Of a stretch of 64,000 nt of DNA, positions 9,736-17,730 are shown in pieces. A model generated the notes under the pieces. That model ran no database searches, was not told where the DNA came from, and worked only from the letters and a program-made list of their open reading frames with translations. Position 1 is the first letter of the stretch. Each line of letters starts with the position of its first letter. This DNA is from Dyadobacter sp. CY326 (lineage in GTDB: Bacteria > Bacteroidota > Bacteroidia > Cytophagales > Spirosomataceae): assembly GCF_021390515.1 (NCBI RefSeq), contig NZ_JAJUXI010000002.1, positions 849,634-913,633 on the forward strand, given 5' to 3'. The position numbers and the translations under genes are program-made.

Positions 9736-11194
9736 TAAATTTGAGGATACTATACGCCGGAAATTAGAAAGTATTGAACCTGACTTTCAGGAGAAAGACT
9801 GGGCTAACATGCAAAATTATATGCAAGCCCAAAGTCCACCGACTTTCTGGCAACAACATAGTTCATGGATCGGGTACGCCGCCGCAGCTTCGGTTTCGAC
9901 GGTGATGGCGTTTATGTATGTAAGCCAGCGCAACCAAAACAATAACTTGACGGCAGATGTAAAAAATCTTCAGCACCAGATTGAGGCAATTAAAAACACG
10001 CCCGTTGAAAAGACGGACACCGTTTATTTGGTTCAAAAGGCAGGAGAAACCGGTGAGTTGGTTGCTGTCTCAAAAGCAGATCTGGTTCAACAGGCTGATA
10101 ATCTGCCCAATGCAAGTCTTGCAAAGCAATCTGCCTCAACGGAACAGCAGCCTGGCAAGAATCTGATTGCAGTTCAGTCCAATGCTGTTTTTGCAAAACA
10201 TGAAAGCACTGTAAATCAAACAAATACAGGCCAAACAGCTGAAACACTCTCACAACGGGTTTCTGACATAACCAGTGAACGTGAACGAACAGCATTGATC
10301 ACAAATGATCCGTCTATTTCGAATGCTAACAATGTGGCAAAGGAGGTTGGATCGACGCAAGATCAAGACAATGCGGCGACCAACGTGCAACTGGATTTGA
10401 AGCGGGCTTTGGCATTTAATGCTGGTGGTGCGCAGGCTTATAAAATGAAATATAACCTCGTCAATCGCATTTCTCATCGCCAGTACAAACAAGCATTAAT
10501 GGCAAGAAATGCGCAAACAGCAAGCACAGCGCCAACTTCCGGAAAGAAAACGGAGCAGATTGCACAGGCAGAAAATGTGATTCCAAAACTGAATCTGAAA
10601 GTGCCTTATCGCTTTGGCGTGGGTTATTCTAATGATCAGGTCGGCAAAACGAAAAGTGTCACGGGTGAAGTGCTTGTTTCCAAGAAGTTCTCTATTTCGG
10701 CGGGCATAAGCTGGCTCAAAGTGAAGCCGATGGAGTTTTTCAACGAAAAATTATTTAGAGAAAAAAGCCGTCGTGACTTCCGTGGAGCCCATCCGGGAGA
10801 AGTGCCAATTGCCTTTCAGGTTTATAACATTAAAGTCGATCCAACGGTTGTGCAAATTCCGCTGACCGTTGCATTCCGGAACAGCATCAAAGATAATTGG
10901 GCCTATTATGCTTCGGCAGGCACAAACATCACTGTGTCCGCGAAAGAAAAGATTTCGTTTGATTGCAAAGCGCCAAACTATGAATATTTCACGCAGCATT
11001 TCGAAGCAAAAGCCGATGTGCCCGTTGTTAACTCGGTCAACTTTGCCGTGGGCCTTGAAAAAACCTGGTATCCAATTGTGGTTCAGGCAGAAGGCTATTT
11101 ATACACTTATTTCAATCAGCTCACCCCTTTAAGTCAAACCACTGGTCCAGGCGTAAAAGTGAAGTTAATGTATCAGATAGGAGGAAAAATGTAA
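9725..11194 (+). CDS. Putative anti-sigma factor with C-terminal outer-membrane beta-barrel-like domain
   Basis: A 489-residue protein whose ATG lies inside the sigma gene. Residues about 1-45 are cytoplasmic and helical (FEDTIRRKLESIEPDFQEKD, like other Bacteroidota anti-sigma N-termini). Residues about 46-68 form one membrane helix. A short coiled coil (about 72-90) and a long Gln/Thr/Ser-rich linker (about 90-280) follow. From about residue 293 to the end come alternating amphipathic strands (FGVGYSNDQV, VSKKFSISAGISWLKV, VNFAVGLEKTW, VKVKLMYQIGGKM), like a small outer-membrane beta-barrel. Overlap with the ECF gene supports an anti-sigma role. A single chain running from cytoplasm to outer membrane would be unusual; the C-terminal part may instead be periplasmic. 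The family name is uncertain. Confidence 0.7.
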   Translation: MKTNKFEDTIRRKLESIEPDFQEKDWANMQNYMQAQSPPTFWQQHSSWIGYAAAASVSTVMAFMYVSQRNQNNNLTADVKNLQHQIEAIKNTPVEKTDTVYLVQKAGETGELVAVSKADLVQQADNLPNASLAKQSASTEQQPGKNLIAVQSNAVFAKHESTVNQTNTGQTAETLSQRVSDITSERERTALITNDPSISNANNVAKEVGSTQDQDNAATNVQLDLKRALAFNAGGAQAYKMKYNLVNRISHRQYKQALMARNAQTASTAPTSGKKTEQIAQAENVIPKLNLKVPYRFGVGYSNDQVGKTKSVTGEVLVSKKFSISAGISWLKVKPMEFFNEKLFREKSRRDFRGAHPGEVPIAFQVYNIKVDPTVVQIPLTVAFRNSIKDNWAYYASAGTNITVSAKEKISFDCKAPNYEYFTQHFEAKADVPVVNSVNFAVGLEKTWYPIVVQAEGYLYTYFNQLTPLSQTTGPGVKVKLMYQIGGKM

Positions 11195-11248
11195 TTGGCT
11201 GACTCGAACTTTCAGGAATAATAAATAGAATCTTGTTCCTTAAAGTCC

Positions 11249-11256
11249 TATTTTTG
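11249..11256 (+). promoter_or_regulatory. Possible -7 element of the ppx/gppA gene
   Basis: TATTTTTG matches the Bacteroidetes -7 consensus TAnnTTTG and lies 32 bp before the TTG start. A -33 TTTG at the right distance is not present, so support is partial. Confidence 0.35.
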
Positions 11257-11288
11257 GCTTTATTTTCTCCCCTATTACAACCTAGCTT

Positions 11289-12200
11289 TTGAAATTCGCA
11301 GCAATCGATATTGGATCCAATGGTGCTCGTATGCAAATATCTTCGGTATTGCATGACGAGGGTGTTTCCCGGTTTAAGAAAGTAGAATACGTCCGCTTTC
11401 CCCTCCGGCTTGGTCATGATGTTTTCACAGAAGGCCGAATCAGTCCCAGCAGTGAGGACCGAATGATGAAGCTGATGCTGGCTTACCAGCTGCTTATGGA
11501 ACTCCACGAAGTCGATGATTATATGGCCTGCTCCACTTCCGCAATGCGGGAAGCAGCGAATGGGTTGGAAGTTCGCGAGCACATTCAGCAACGCACTGGC
11601 ATTCATATTCAGATTATTGACGGACAAAAGGAAGCTGAGCTCGTAAACAATGTCGTTGTGAAATCACTCGCTGACGGACAATATATTCACATTGATGTCG
11701 GCGGCGGAAGCACAGAGCTTAATGTTTATAAAGACAGACAGAAAATTGCTGCAAAGTCATTCAAATTAGGCTCAGTAAGGCTTTTGGAAGGAAAAGAATC
11801 GAAAAATTCCTGGCTAAAAATTCAGGAGTGGATCAATCAATATGTTGATTATACGCTGCCGATTGAAGCTGTCGGAACGGGTGGTAACATTAATAAGCTG
11901 TTCGACTTATCATCCAAATTATCCGAAAGTTCGACAAGCCTTGACGAGATCGAAAGAATGCGTGACTACATTGCTTCCTTTACATTGGAAGAGCGCATTA
12001 ACAAGTTGCAACTTAATCCGGATCGTGCGGATGTAATTGTGCCCGCCGGTGATATATATACTTCAGCGATGAAATGGGCTGGCGCAACTGTGATCCACGT
12101 GCCGGACGTTGGGCTGAAAGACGGAATGCTGCAGTTATTATATGACAGGGCATGCCGCAAAAAAAAGCCCGAGACAAAGCCCGGGCCTATAAGATCCTAA
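11289..12200 (+). CDS. Ppx/GppA family phosphatase (exopolyphosphatase)
   Basis: A 303-residue member of the ASKHA-fold Ppx/GppA family, which hydrolyses polyphosphate or pppGpp. Two phosphate-binding loops are visible: AAIDIGSNGARM at residues 3-14 and HIDVGGGSTEL near 138-148. The length matches short Ppx/GppA proteins that lack the C-terminal HD domain. The start is TTG at 11289, needed to include the first beta strand. The last 13 or so codons (Lys/Pro-rich KKKPETKPGPIRS) overlap a terminator belonging to the opposite strand, so the C-terminal tail is probably under little protein-level constraint. Whether it acts on polyphosphate, pppGpp or both cannot be decided from sequence. Confidence 0.92.
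   Translation: MKFAAIDIGSNGARMQISSVLHDEGVSRFKKVEYVRFPLRLGHDVFTEGRISPSSEDRMMKLMLAYQLLMELHEVDDYMACSTSAMREAANGLEVREHIQQRTGIHIQIIDGQKEAELVNNVVVKSLADGQYIHIDVGGGSTELNVYKDRQKIAAKSFKLGSVRLLEGKESKNSWLKIQEWINQYVDYTLPIEAVGTGGNINKLFDLSSKLSESSTSLDEIERMRDYIASFTLEERINKLQLNPDRADVIVPAGDIYTSAMKWAGATVIHVPDVGLKDGMLQLLYDRACRKKKPETKPGPIRS
12159..12186 (-). terminator. Rho-independent terminator of the carbamoyltransferase cluster
   Basis: A GCCCG/CGGGC hairpin (12167-12171 and 12182-12186) is followed on the minus strand by eight T residues. It lies about 20 bp after the stop of the SxtJ-like gene and inside the convergent ppx/gppA coding region. Confidence 0.75.
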
Positions 12201-12207
12201 TATCAGC

Positions 12208-12570
12208 TTACCAAACCTGTTCAAGGTCTTTCGCTGCATATTTGTGATTTCGTTCTACAAAAACTGAATCTTTCGCTTCGCGTTTCAGCGCCAACGGATT
12301 TTTCTTGCCCAATTTCGCGATGATAGCAACGGGAAACAAGACAACGAAAAATACGATCGATAAAAGTATTCGCCCATTGATTGCACCCAAGATCTCGGCG
12401 ATTTTATACCAGCCTTTTACGATCAGGTCGCCAGCGGCTGGAATTGCAATGCTTAATACGCCAACAACGGCGGCGGCAATCAGGAAATATTGTGATTTGA
12501 AAACAAAAAATAGAACGACCAGTCCGGTAACGATGACCAATTGTGCTTTGGCCTTATCAGATTCACTCAT
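12208..12570 (-). CDS. SxtJ-like small membrane protein
   Basis: A protein of about 120 residues from the ATG at 12570 (the frame extends 14 codons further, but those residues look non-coding). It has a short polar N-terminus (MSESDKAKAQL), a hydrophobic hairpin (VIVTGLVVLFFVF and AAAVVGVLSIAI), a loop GWYKIAEILGAINGRIL, another hydrophobic stretch (IVFFVVLFPVAIIA) and a basic C-terminus. This pattern, and its place beside a DUF5989 protein and a NodU-type carbamoyltransferase, fits the SxtJ family, named for a gene of unknown function in saxitoxin clusters. It is last in a minus-strand operon and is followed by a terminator. Its function is unknown; an inner-membrane scaffold role is a guess. 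Confidence 0.72.
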   Translation of the reverse strand: MSESDKAKAQLVIVTGLVVLFFVFKSQYFLIAAAVVGVLSIAIPAAGDLIVKGWYKIAEILGAINGRILLSIVFFVVLFPVAIIAKLGKKNPLALKREAKDSVFVERNHKYAAKDLEQVW

Positions 12571-12663
12571 TTGAATAATTGGAAGATTGTAAATGCAGTG
12601 GTTCGAAACCAAGTAATCAATTCAAAACCACTGCAAAAGCTAAAAATCTAGTTGCTGATCAGA

Positions 12664-12813
12664 CTAGAATAATGTGTAAATAAATGGAGCAACCGCTGAG
12701 CCTCCTCCGATTACAATAAGCACACCAATCAGGAGCAACACAACAATTACAGGAGCTAACCACCATTTTTTCCGCTCTTTCATAAAGGCAAACAAGTCTG
12801 TCAAGAAATCCAT
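12664..12813 (-). CDS. DUF5989 family small membrane protein
   Basis: A 49-residue protein starting at the ATG at 12813. It has a short helix (MDFLTDLFAFMKERKKWW), then one membrane helix (LAPVIVVLLLIGVLIVIGGG) and a short hydrophobic tail (SAVAPFIYTLF). The ERKKWWL(A/L)P start before a single helix is characteristic of DUF5989 proteins, which are nearly always about 50 residues long and encoded beside SxtJ-like and carbamoyltransferase genes. It lies 93 bp from the SxtJ-like gene and 41 bp from the SGNH gene on the same strand, so it is in the same operon. No catalytic residues are expected; it probably acts as a membrane partner. The family call is by pattern and context. Confidence 0.75.
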   Translation of the reverse strand: MDFLTDLFAFMKERKKWWLAPVIVVLLLIGVLIVIGGGSAVAPFIYTLF

Positions 12814-12854
12814 TGTATTCGTTTTTTTAAGTCTAAAAAAATATTTCAATAATT

Positions 12855-14000
12855 TTATTTGTATTCTGCAAGTGCATTTTGTGGCCTTTTCATAGCATCC
12901 ACCAATCGTTCAGCAATAAGCTTATTCAATGTCGCGCTGCCGTGTCCGTCGTTCTTTCCTACAACACGCTCTTTTTCAGGAATCTTTGCAACACCATCAT
13001 TAATTCCAACCACCGTAACGCCTTTTGATCGCAAATATTCTTCAACAGGTTTAGTATAACCGGCACTCTTGTCAAGTTGAAATAGAAATGGAATAAACAC
13101 CGCATACATTTTCGCACCAGTTTTATCTCTGTAATCGATCATTTTTGAAAGATCGCGAAGGTGGGCATTAAGCACTGTTGTGTCGGTGTAAGCAGTTTGT
13201 ACGAATTTCTCGAACGTGCTGAAACCGGTGTGGGGAAGTTGCCAGTAAATGAAGTTTGGCAAATAAAAACGCTTGACCAATGTGGTCATCGGGCCTTTCA
13301 AATCGGCATATGGCTCTGCACCCGAAAGCGATAAGCCCTTTTCGCGGCCGACTTTCTCAATGTCATTCGGAAAATACTCCAACACAATGACGTCCGGCTT
13401 GACAGGAAATGATTCGAGCCTTTTTGCCTCGTCGCGTGTGTCTGCGCCAGACATTCCAAGATTGTAAACAGAATATTTATCTGCGCCAAGTGAAGTTTCT
13501 AATTGATTGGAAAAGCGATCATTAACATCTTCTAATCCATGTCCTGCTGCAAAGGAATCTCCAATAACCAGGATTTGTTTCTTACCGTCGGCTTTCGTGA
13601 TTTCTTTATCGTGATAACCAAGGGAATTGATCGGTTTCCAGTATTTCTCCCACCAGATTTGCGATGCTTTGGAAAGCACGCCTTCATGGCTTTGCGGAAT
13701 GTACATGAAAACGACTTCAAGAAGGACGAGCGTCACGATTAATGGAACCGTAATGGTGACAATGTTTGCAAGAATTCCCTTCGCTTTGCTTTTTACAACT
13801 CCATAATAGAAAATTCTCAGGACTTCAATGATGAACAGAAACCAGAATGCAAACTTAGCGAGTCGAACATACCAACTGTCTGCCTGGGGAAATCCGGGAT
13901 ATTCGAACTTGATGTAAAATCTGTCAGGATAAAACAAGAAAACGAAAAGCAGTGCAAGAAATAATAAGCGGATTACGCTTGTGACTATTTTAGACGTCAT
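12855..14000 (-). CDS. Membrane-anchored SGNH/GDSL hydrolase-like protein
   Basis: A 381-residue protein with three N-terminal hydrophobic segments (about residues 8-22, 44-64 and 80-104) followed by an extracytoplasmic SGNH domain. Block I is ILVIGDSFAAGHG (Ser nucleophile, about residue 150), block III is LEYFPNDIE, and block V is KNDGHGSATLNKLIAERL, which supplies the Asp-x-x-His pair. The catalytic set is therefore intact. SGNH domains in this layout usually add or remove acyl groups on glycans or lipids. It lies between the DUF5989 gene and the carbamoyltransferase gene (23 bp gap) on one strand, so it probably works on the carbamoylated product or its carrier. The substrate is unknown. 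Confidence 0.82.
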   Translation of the reverse strand: MTSKIVTSVIRLLFLALLFVFLFYPDRFYIKFEYPGFPQADSWYVRLAKFAFWFLFIIEVLRIFYYGVVKSKAKGILANIVTITVPLIVTLVLLEVVFMYIPQSHEGVLSKASQIWWEKYWKPINSLGYHDKEITKADGKKQILVIGDSFAAGHGLEDVNDRFSNQLETSLGADKYSVYNLGMSGADTRDEAKRLESFPVKPDVIVLEYFPNDIEKVGREKGLSLSGAEPYADLKGPMTTLVKRFYLPNFIYWQLPHTGFSTFEKFVQTAYTDTTVLNAHLRDLSKMIDYRDKTGAKMYAVFIPFLFQLDKSAGYTKPVEEYLRSKGVTVVGINDGVAKIPEKERVVGKNDGHGSATLNKLIAERLVDAMKRPQNALAEYK

Positions 14001-14023
14001 TGTGTGTTACTGAAATTCGGCCA

Positions 14024-15886
14024 TTAATCGAGTACAAATTCTTCTTTCCAATTGTCCTTCTCCAACCATTCAGGCTGTTGCTTTTTATCAAAAATGAAAT
14101 TACCAACAACCAGATAGTCCATTTCCGTACGCATGAAGCAACGGTAAGCATCGTTTGGCGTACAAACGATCGGTTCCCCGCGGACGTTGAAACTTGTATT
14201 AACGATAACGGCATAACCAGTAAGCGCCTTGAAAGCGTCAATCAGCTCATAATAACGCGGATTGGTTTCTTTGTGGACTGTCTGGATGCGTGCAGAATAG
14301 TCAATATGCGTAATTGAAGGAAGGTCGGAACGTTCGAAGTAAAGCTTTTCACGGAGGTCCATTGCGCCGTAATTGGCAGGAACCGGCTTGCGGCGTCCTT
14401 CTGCAACGGGGTGCACCAAAAGCATATATGGCGAAATTCCCTCGTAATCGAAATATGCTGCACAATCTTCCGCCAAAACAGAGGGTGCAAACGGACGGAA
14501 TGACTCGCGATATTTAATTTTCAGGTTAAGCTTTTTCTGCATTTCCGCATTTCTTGGATCACCAAGAATGCTTCGGCCACCCAGTGCGCGCGGCCCAAAC
14601 TCCATGCGACCCTGAATCCAGCCCACCACATTTCCTTCGGAAAGTAGCTTTGCTGCATCAACGGATAGTTCTTTGAAATTATCGTAATGCGTGTAAACGG
14701 CTTTGTATTTTTTTGCTGTCAGCGCAACATCCAGATCGGAGAAAGTTGGTCCGAGATACGAACCTCGCATTGCGTCGGCTTTCCAGGTTATATTTCTTTC
14801 TTGCCCGAAGAAAATGTGATATGCCGCCTGGGCTGCGCCAAGCGCGCCACCCGCGTCACCCGCGGCAGGTTGAATGAAAATGTCTTTGAATATATTGGCT
14901 TTCTGCAACTTACCATTGGAAACACAGTTCAGCGCAACGCCGCCAGCCATGCAGAGATAATCTGCTCCTGTAAGACGTTTCGCTTCTTTGGCCATCCTGA
15001 TCACCGCTTCTTCGGTAATGTTCTGAATTGCCAGACCCAGGTTGCAATGAACGGGTTCAAGCGGATCTTCCGGTCTTCTTGTTTTAAAACCGAAAAGTGC
15101 TTCCCATTTGCTTTCATTGACCATTTTCAGGCCTGTTGCGTAATCAAAATATTCCTGATCAAGCCATACGGAGCCGTCTTCTTTTAATTCAACAAGTTCT
15201 TTGAGAATGATGTCCTCGTACTTTTTAATATCGGGTGAAGTTGGGTTGCCATAAGGAGCGAGGCCCATCAATTTGTATTCTCCTGAATTTACCCGAAAAC
15301 CCAGAAAATATGTAAATGCAGAATATAGAAGCCCTAATGAATGTGGGAAACGCAGCTCTTTGAGAATGCTAATGTCTTTTCCTTCGCCCAAACAAATAGA
15401 CGCAGTTGCCCACTCGCCTACGCCATCGATAGTAAGAATGGCCGATTTTTCAAATGGAGATGGATAATATGCGCTTGCGGCATGGGAAAGGTGATGTTCC
15501 GGGAATAACAGCTTAACTTTTTTCTTCTTGTCATAACCCAGTTTAACGAGCTCTTCATTGATCAAACGCTTTAAAAACATCTTCTCTTTGATCCAGACAG
15601 GCATTGCAGTGAGAAATGACCTGACTCCTTTCGGGGCGAACGCATAATATGTTTCAAGGAGTCTTTCGAATTTCAGCAGCGGTTTGTCATAAAAGACAAT
15701 TGCATCTAATTCATTGATTGTAAGTCCGCCGTATTCGAGGCAAAATGCGACTGCATTGGACGGAAAACCGGGGTCGTGCTTTTTTCTTGTAAAGCGCTCT
15801 TCCTGAGCGGCTGCAACAATTTCTCCGTTATCAATAAGAGCTGCTGCTGAATCGTGGTAGAAAGCTGAAATACCTAAAATTTTCAT
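14024..15886 (-). CDS. NodU/CmcH family O-carbamoyltransferase
   Basis: A 620-residue carbamoyltransferase that should transfer a carbamoyl group from carbamoyl phosphate, through carbamoyl-AMP, to a hydroxyl group. The N-terminal Kae1/TsaD-like domain has LGISAFYHDSAAALI (residues 4-18) and the metal-binding HHLSHAASAYYPSPF (131-145). The C-terminal YrdC-like domain has GRMEFGPRALGGRSIL, the family signature, around residues 428-443, and a late segment VNTSFNVRGEPIVC. The length is typical of NodU, CmcH and SxtI. The acceptor is not known for this subgroup, which is widespread outside antibiotic clusters; neighbours suggest an envelope-associated or secreted acceptor. No glycosyltransferase or toxin-core gene is nearby. 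Confidence 0.92.
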   Translation of the reverse strand: MKILGISAFYHDSAAALIDNGEIVAAAQEERFTRKKHDPGFPSNAVAFCLEYGGLTINELDAIVFYDKPLLKFERLLETYYAFAPKGVRSFLTAMPVWIKEKMFLKRLINEELVKLGYDKKKKVKLLFPEHHLSHAASAYYPSPFEKSAILTIDGVGEWATASICLGEGKDISILKELRFPHSLGLLYSAFTYFLGFRVNSGEYKLMGLAPYGNPTSPDIKKYEDIILKELVELKEDGSVWLDQEYFDYATGLKMVNESKWEALFGFKTRRPEDPLEPVHCNLGLAIQNITEEAVIRMAKEAKRLTGADYLCMAGGVALNCVSNGKLQKANIFKDIFIQPAAGDAGGALGAAQAAYHIFFGQERNITWKADAMRGSYLGPTFSDLDVALTAKKYKAVYTHYDNFKELSVDAAKLLSEGNVVGWIQGRMEFGPRALGGRSILGDPRNAEMQKKLNLKIKYRESFRPFAPSVLAEDCAAYFDYEGISPYMLLVHPVAEGRRKPVPANYGAMDLREKLYFERSDLPSITHIDYSARIQTVHKETNPRYYELIDAFKALTGYAVIVNTSFNVRGEPIVCTPNDAYRCFMRTEMDYLVVGNFIFDKKQQPEWLEKDNWKEEFVLD

Positions 15887-16114
15887 TTACCTAATTATAA
15901 TTACCATTACGAAAAATCTTACGGAGGCATTTATACAAGACGGCAATAGTGTGTTGCTCTCAATAAATTTCCCATAACACTGATTATTAGCTATATATAG
16001 AAATATGAATGTATTTCCCTTGCTCAAATCGACCGCAAAGCTAGCACAAGTTTAGGTATTATACATATCTACGTAAAAGAGATGAAAAGAGATCAATTAA
16101 ACGGCGTGGGTATT

Positions 16115-17152
16115 TCAACGGAATATTCCCTGTGAAATTACATAATTGGAAAGTTCCTTCGCAAAATACTGGGCGCCTGCTTCACTCAAATGACACACAT
16201 CGCAAAACATGGTAGAGTCCCTTGGCAAAGCCTGTGCCATATCAAAAAAATAGGTTTTATGCGCGTGCTGGACTTTCATGAGCATTTCATTGTGTGTCAG
16301 GATGCCTCGCCTTACGTGCTCCGGCTCACCCCAGGTTGTGACCGGTGACGTGACATAGCAAGGCGTAAAATACTTTTTGTCATCAGAACCACCCGTGAGC
16401 TTTACGCCATCGGGAAAATAGGAAGCATACTTTACCAGGAGCAACGGATCATGTTTTTGGCTGGCAAGGCTGGCTATATCCTTAATGTTGTTATAATACG
16501 TGGAAGCCGTTTTAATGTCTTTTCCAAAACGAGCATAATTGGGATCCACCTGATCATTACTGATATATAATCTGTTGCTTACTTTGTCCCGCACACTCCT
16601 GTAAAGCAAATGAATGGCATAGGGCATTATCGTAATGTTCATTTCTGGATGGCTGACCAGCAAACTGATCTCGTCATACCATTTGATGTGCCCGTAATCA
16701 CCTCGGAATCTGTCAGCTGTAATATTGTTAGCCCGGTTCTCGTTGATGGCCTCGTAATAAATCACCAGATCAAATTTTTGATGTCTTAACAATTTGTATT
16801 TGATCAAATTGTCGAGCGAATTGTGACCTGGCATTGCCACATTGTAAAAATTAAACTTCCTGATTTCCGGATAAGCTCTCTGAAAAAGTGTGTCCAGCCG
16901 CATTTCCAATCTTGACCAATGCGTGTTAACCACTGAGCCGCCAAGAATCAAAATATTCCGGGTGTCTGCCCCACGTTCCATCCTGGCTTCTTCAATGGAC
17001 TGCATGAATGGATAATATTTTTTTTCAAGATACTGCGCCGGACGCAAGAACGGATATCCGAAGCAAACGAGCGAAACTCTGAAAATCAACTCCGAAAAGA
17101 TCAACAACAATCCAATGAACGACAACGAAAGCACTAATTTCCTACACAACAT
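16115..17152 (-). CDS. SGNH-like hydrolase, membrane anchored
   Basis: A 345-residue protein with one N-terminal signal anchor (LSLSFIGLLLIFSELIFRVS, about residues 8-27) and an SGNH-like domain. Block I reads NILILGGSVVNTHWS, where Ser lies in GGSV rather than GDS. A following segment YNVAMPGHNSLDNLIKY is like block II. VIYYEAINENRANN occupies the block III position, and the end has FCDVCHLSEAGAQYFAKEL, a good Asp-x-x-His block V. The triad seems preserved. It is oriented with the carbamoyltransferase cluster but separated from it by 228 bp, so it may have its own promoter (TATATTTG lies upstream near 17235). It could be a second tailoring hydrolase of that cluster; this is inference. Confidence 0.72.
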   Translation of the reverse strand: MLCRKLVLSLSFIGLLLIFSELIFRVSLVCFGYPFLRPAQYLEKKYYPFMQSIEEARMERGADTRNILILGGSVVNTHWSRLEMRLDTLFQRAYPEIRKFNFYNVAMPGHNSLDNLIKYKLLRHQKFDLVIYYEAINENRANNITADRFRGDYGHIKWYDEISLLVSHPEMNITIMPYAIHLLYRSVRDKVSNRLYISNDQVDPNYARFGKDIKTASTYYNNIKDIASLASQKHDPLLLVKYASYFPDGVKLTGGSDDKKYFTPCYVTSPVTTWGEPEHVRRGILTHNEMLMKVQHAHKTYFFDMAQALPRDSTMFCDVCHLSEAGAQYFAKELSNYVISQGIFR

Positions 17153-17268
17153 GCCAAGACATTCTAACCAAACCGACAGTATAGTTATGAAAAATCTCTA
17201 AATAGTCAAATATTTTTGTAGAAAACTTTCAAATATATCTAAAACTAGTACTAACATGCTGTGCACTT

Positions 17269-17655
17269 CTACACCAGAATTTTGGTCGGTTTCAAATCCT
17301 CGTCAAGAGCGACGAAGGTGAAAATGCCGGTAACCGCTTTCTCGCGGCCTTCTTCGTACATTTTTTCAACAAATATATCTACACGAACTTTCATGCTCGT
17401 GTTGCCAACCGTTTCCACTCTTCCTACCAATTCAATGATGGTTCCGGCTGCAATCGGGTGCGTAAAATCAATGCGGTCGGAAGAGACGGTTACGCAGCGT
17501 AACCGCGAAAAACGTGTGGCAGCAATGAATGCGACTTCGTCCATCATTGACAGGGCTGTTCCGCCAAAAAGTGTGTCGTAGTGGTTGGTGTTGTTGGGGA
17601 AAACCGTTTTGAAAACACGGGCTTCGGAGGCGGTAATTTTTTCTTCTAATGTCAA
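17269..17655 (-). CDS. Acyl-CoA thioesterase, hotdog fold (YciA/BACH type)
   Basis: A 128-residue single hotdog domain that hydrolyses acyl-CoA to free acid and CoA. The segment VFPNNTNHYDTLFGGTALSM followed by MDEVAF (about residues 18-43) carries the Asn-His and Asp residues of the YciA/acyl-CoA hydrolase active site. Strand VTVSSDRIDFTHPI and the C-terminal GIFTFVALDEDLKPTKI complete the fold. The length is typical for a hexameric single-domain enzyme. It lies 76 bp downstream of metE on the same strand, but a strong terminator sits between them, so it is likely expressed separately. Chain-length preference cannot be read. Confidence 0.9.
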   Translation of the reverse strand: MTLEEKITASEARVFKTVFPNNTNHYDTLFGGTALSMMDEVAFIAATRFSRLRCVTVSSDRIDFTHPIAAGTIIELVGRVETVGNTSMKVRVDIFVEKMYEEGREKAVTGIFTFVALDEDLKPTKILV

Positions 17656-17683
17656 AATTGTACGTTTTTAGTCAGGCAAATGT

Positions 17684-17717
17684 AAAAAAAGAGTCAGGAA
17701 TTGTGGTTCCTGACTCT
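17684..17717 (-). terminator. Rho-independent terminator of metE
   Basis: Perfect 11-bp arms AGAGTCAGGAA (17690-17700) and TTCCTGACTCT (17707-17717) are followed on the minus strand by a run of seven T residues. It begins 14 bp after the metE stop. Confidence 0.9.
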
Positions 17718-17730
17718 CTCTTATCATGAT

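Noticed and set aside
12208..17152. Saxitoxin or antibiotic biosynthesis cluster
   Set aside because: Only the carbamoyltransferase-type block is present; no sxtA-like polyketide, amidinotransferase, Rieske oxygenase or transporter gene is in the window.
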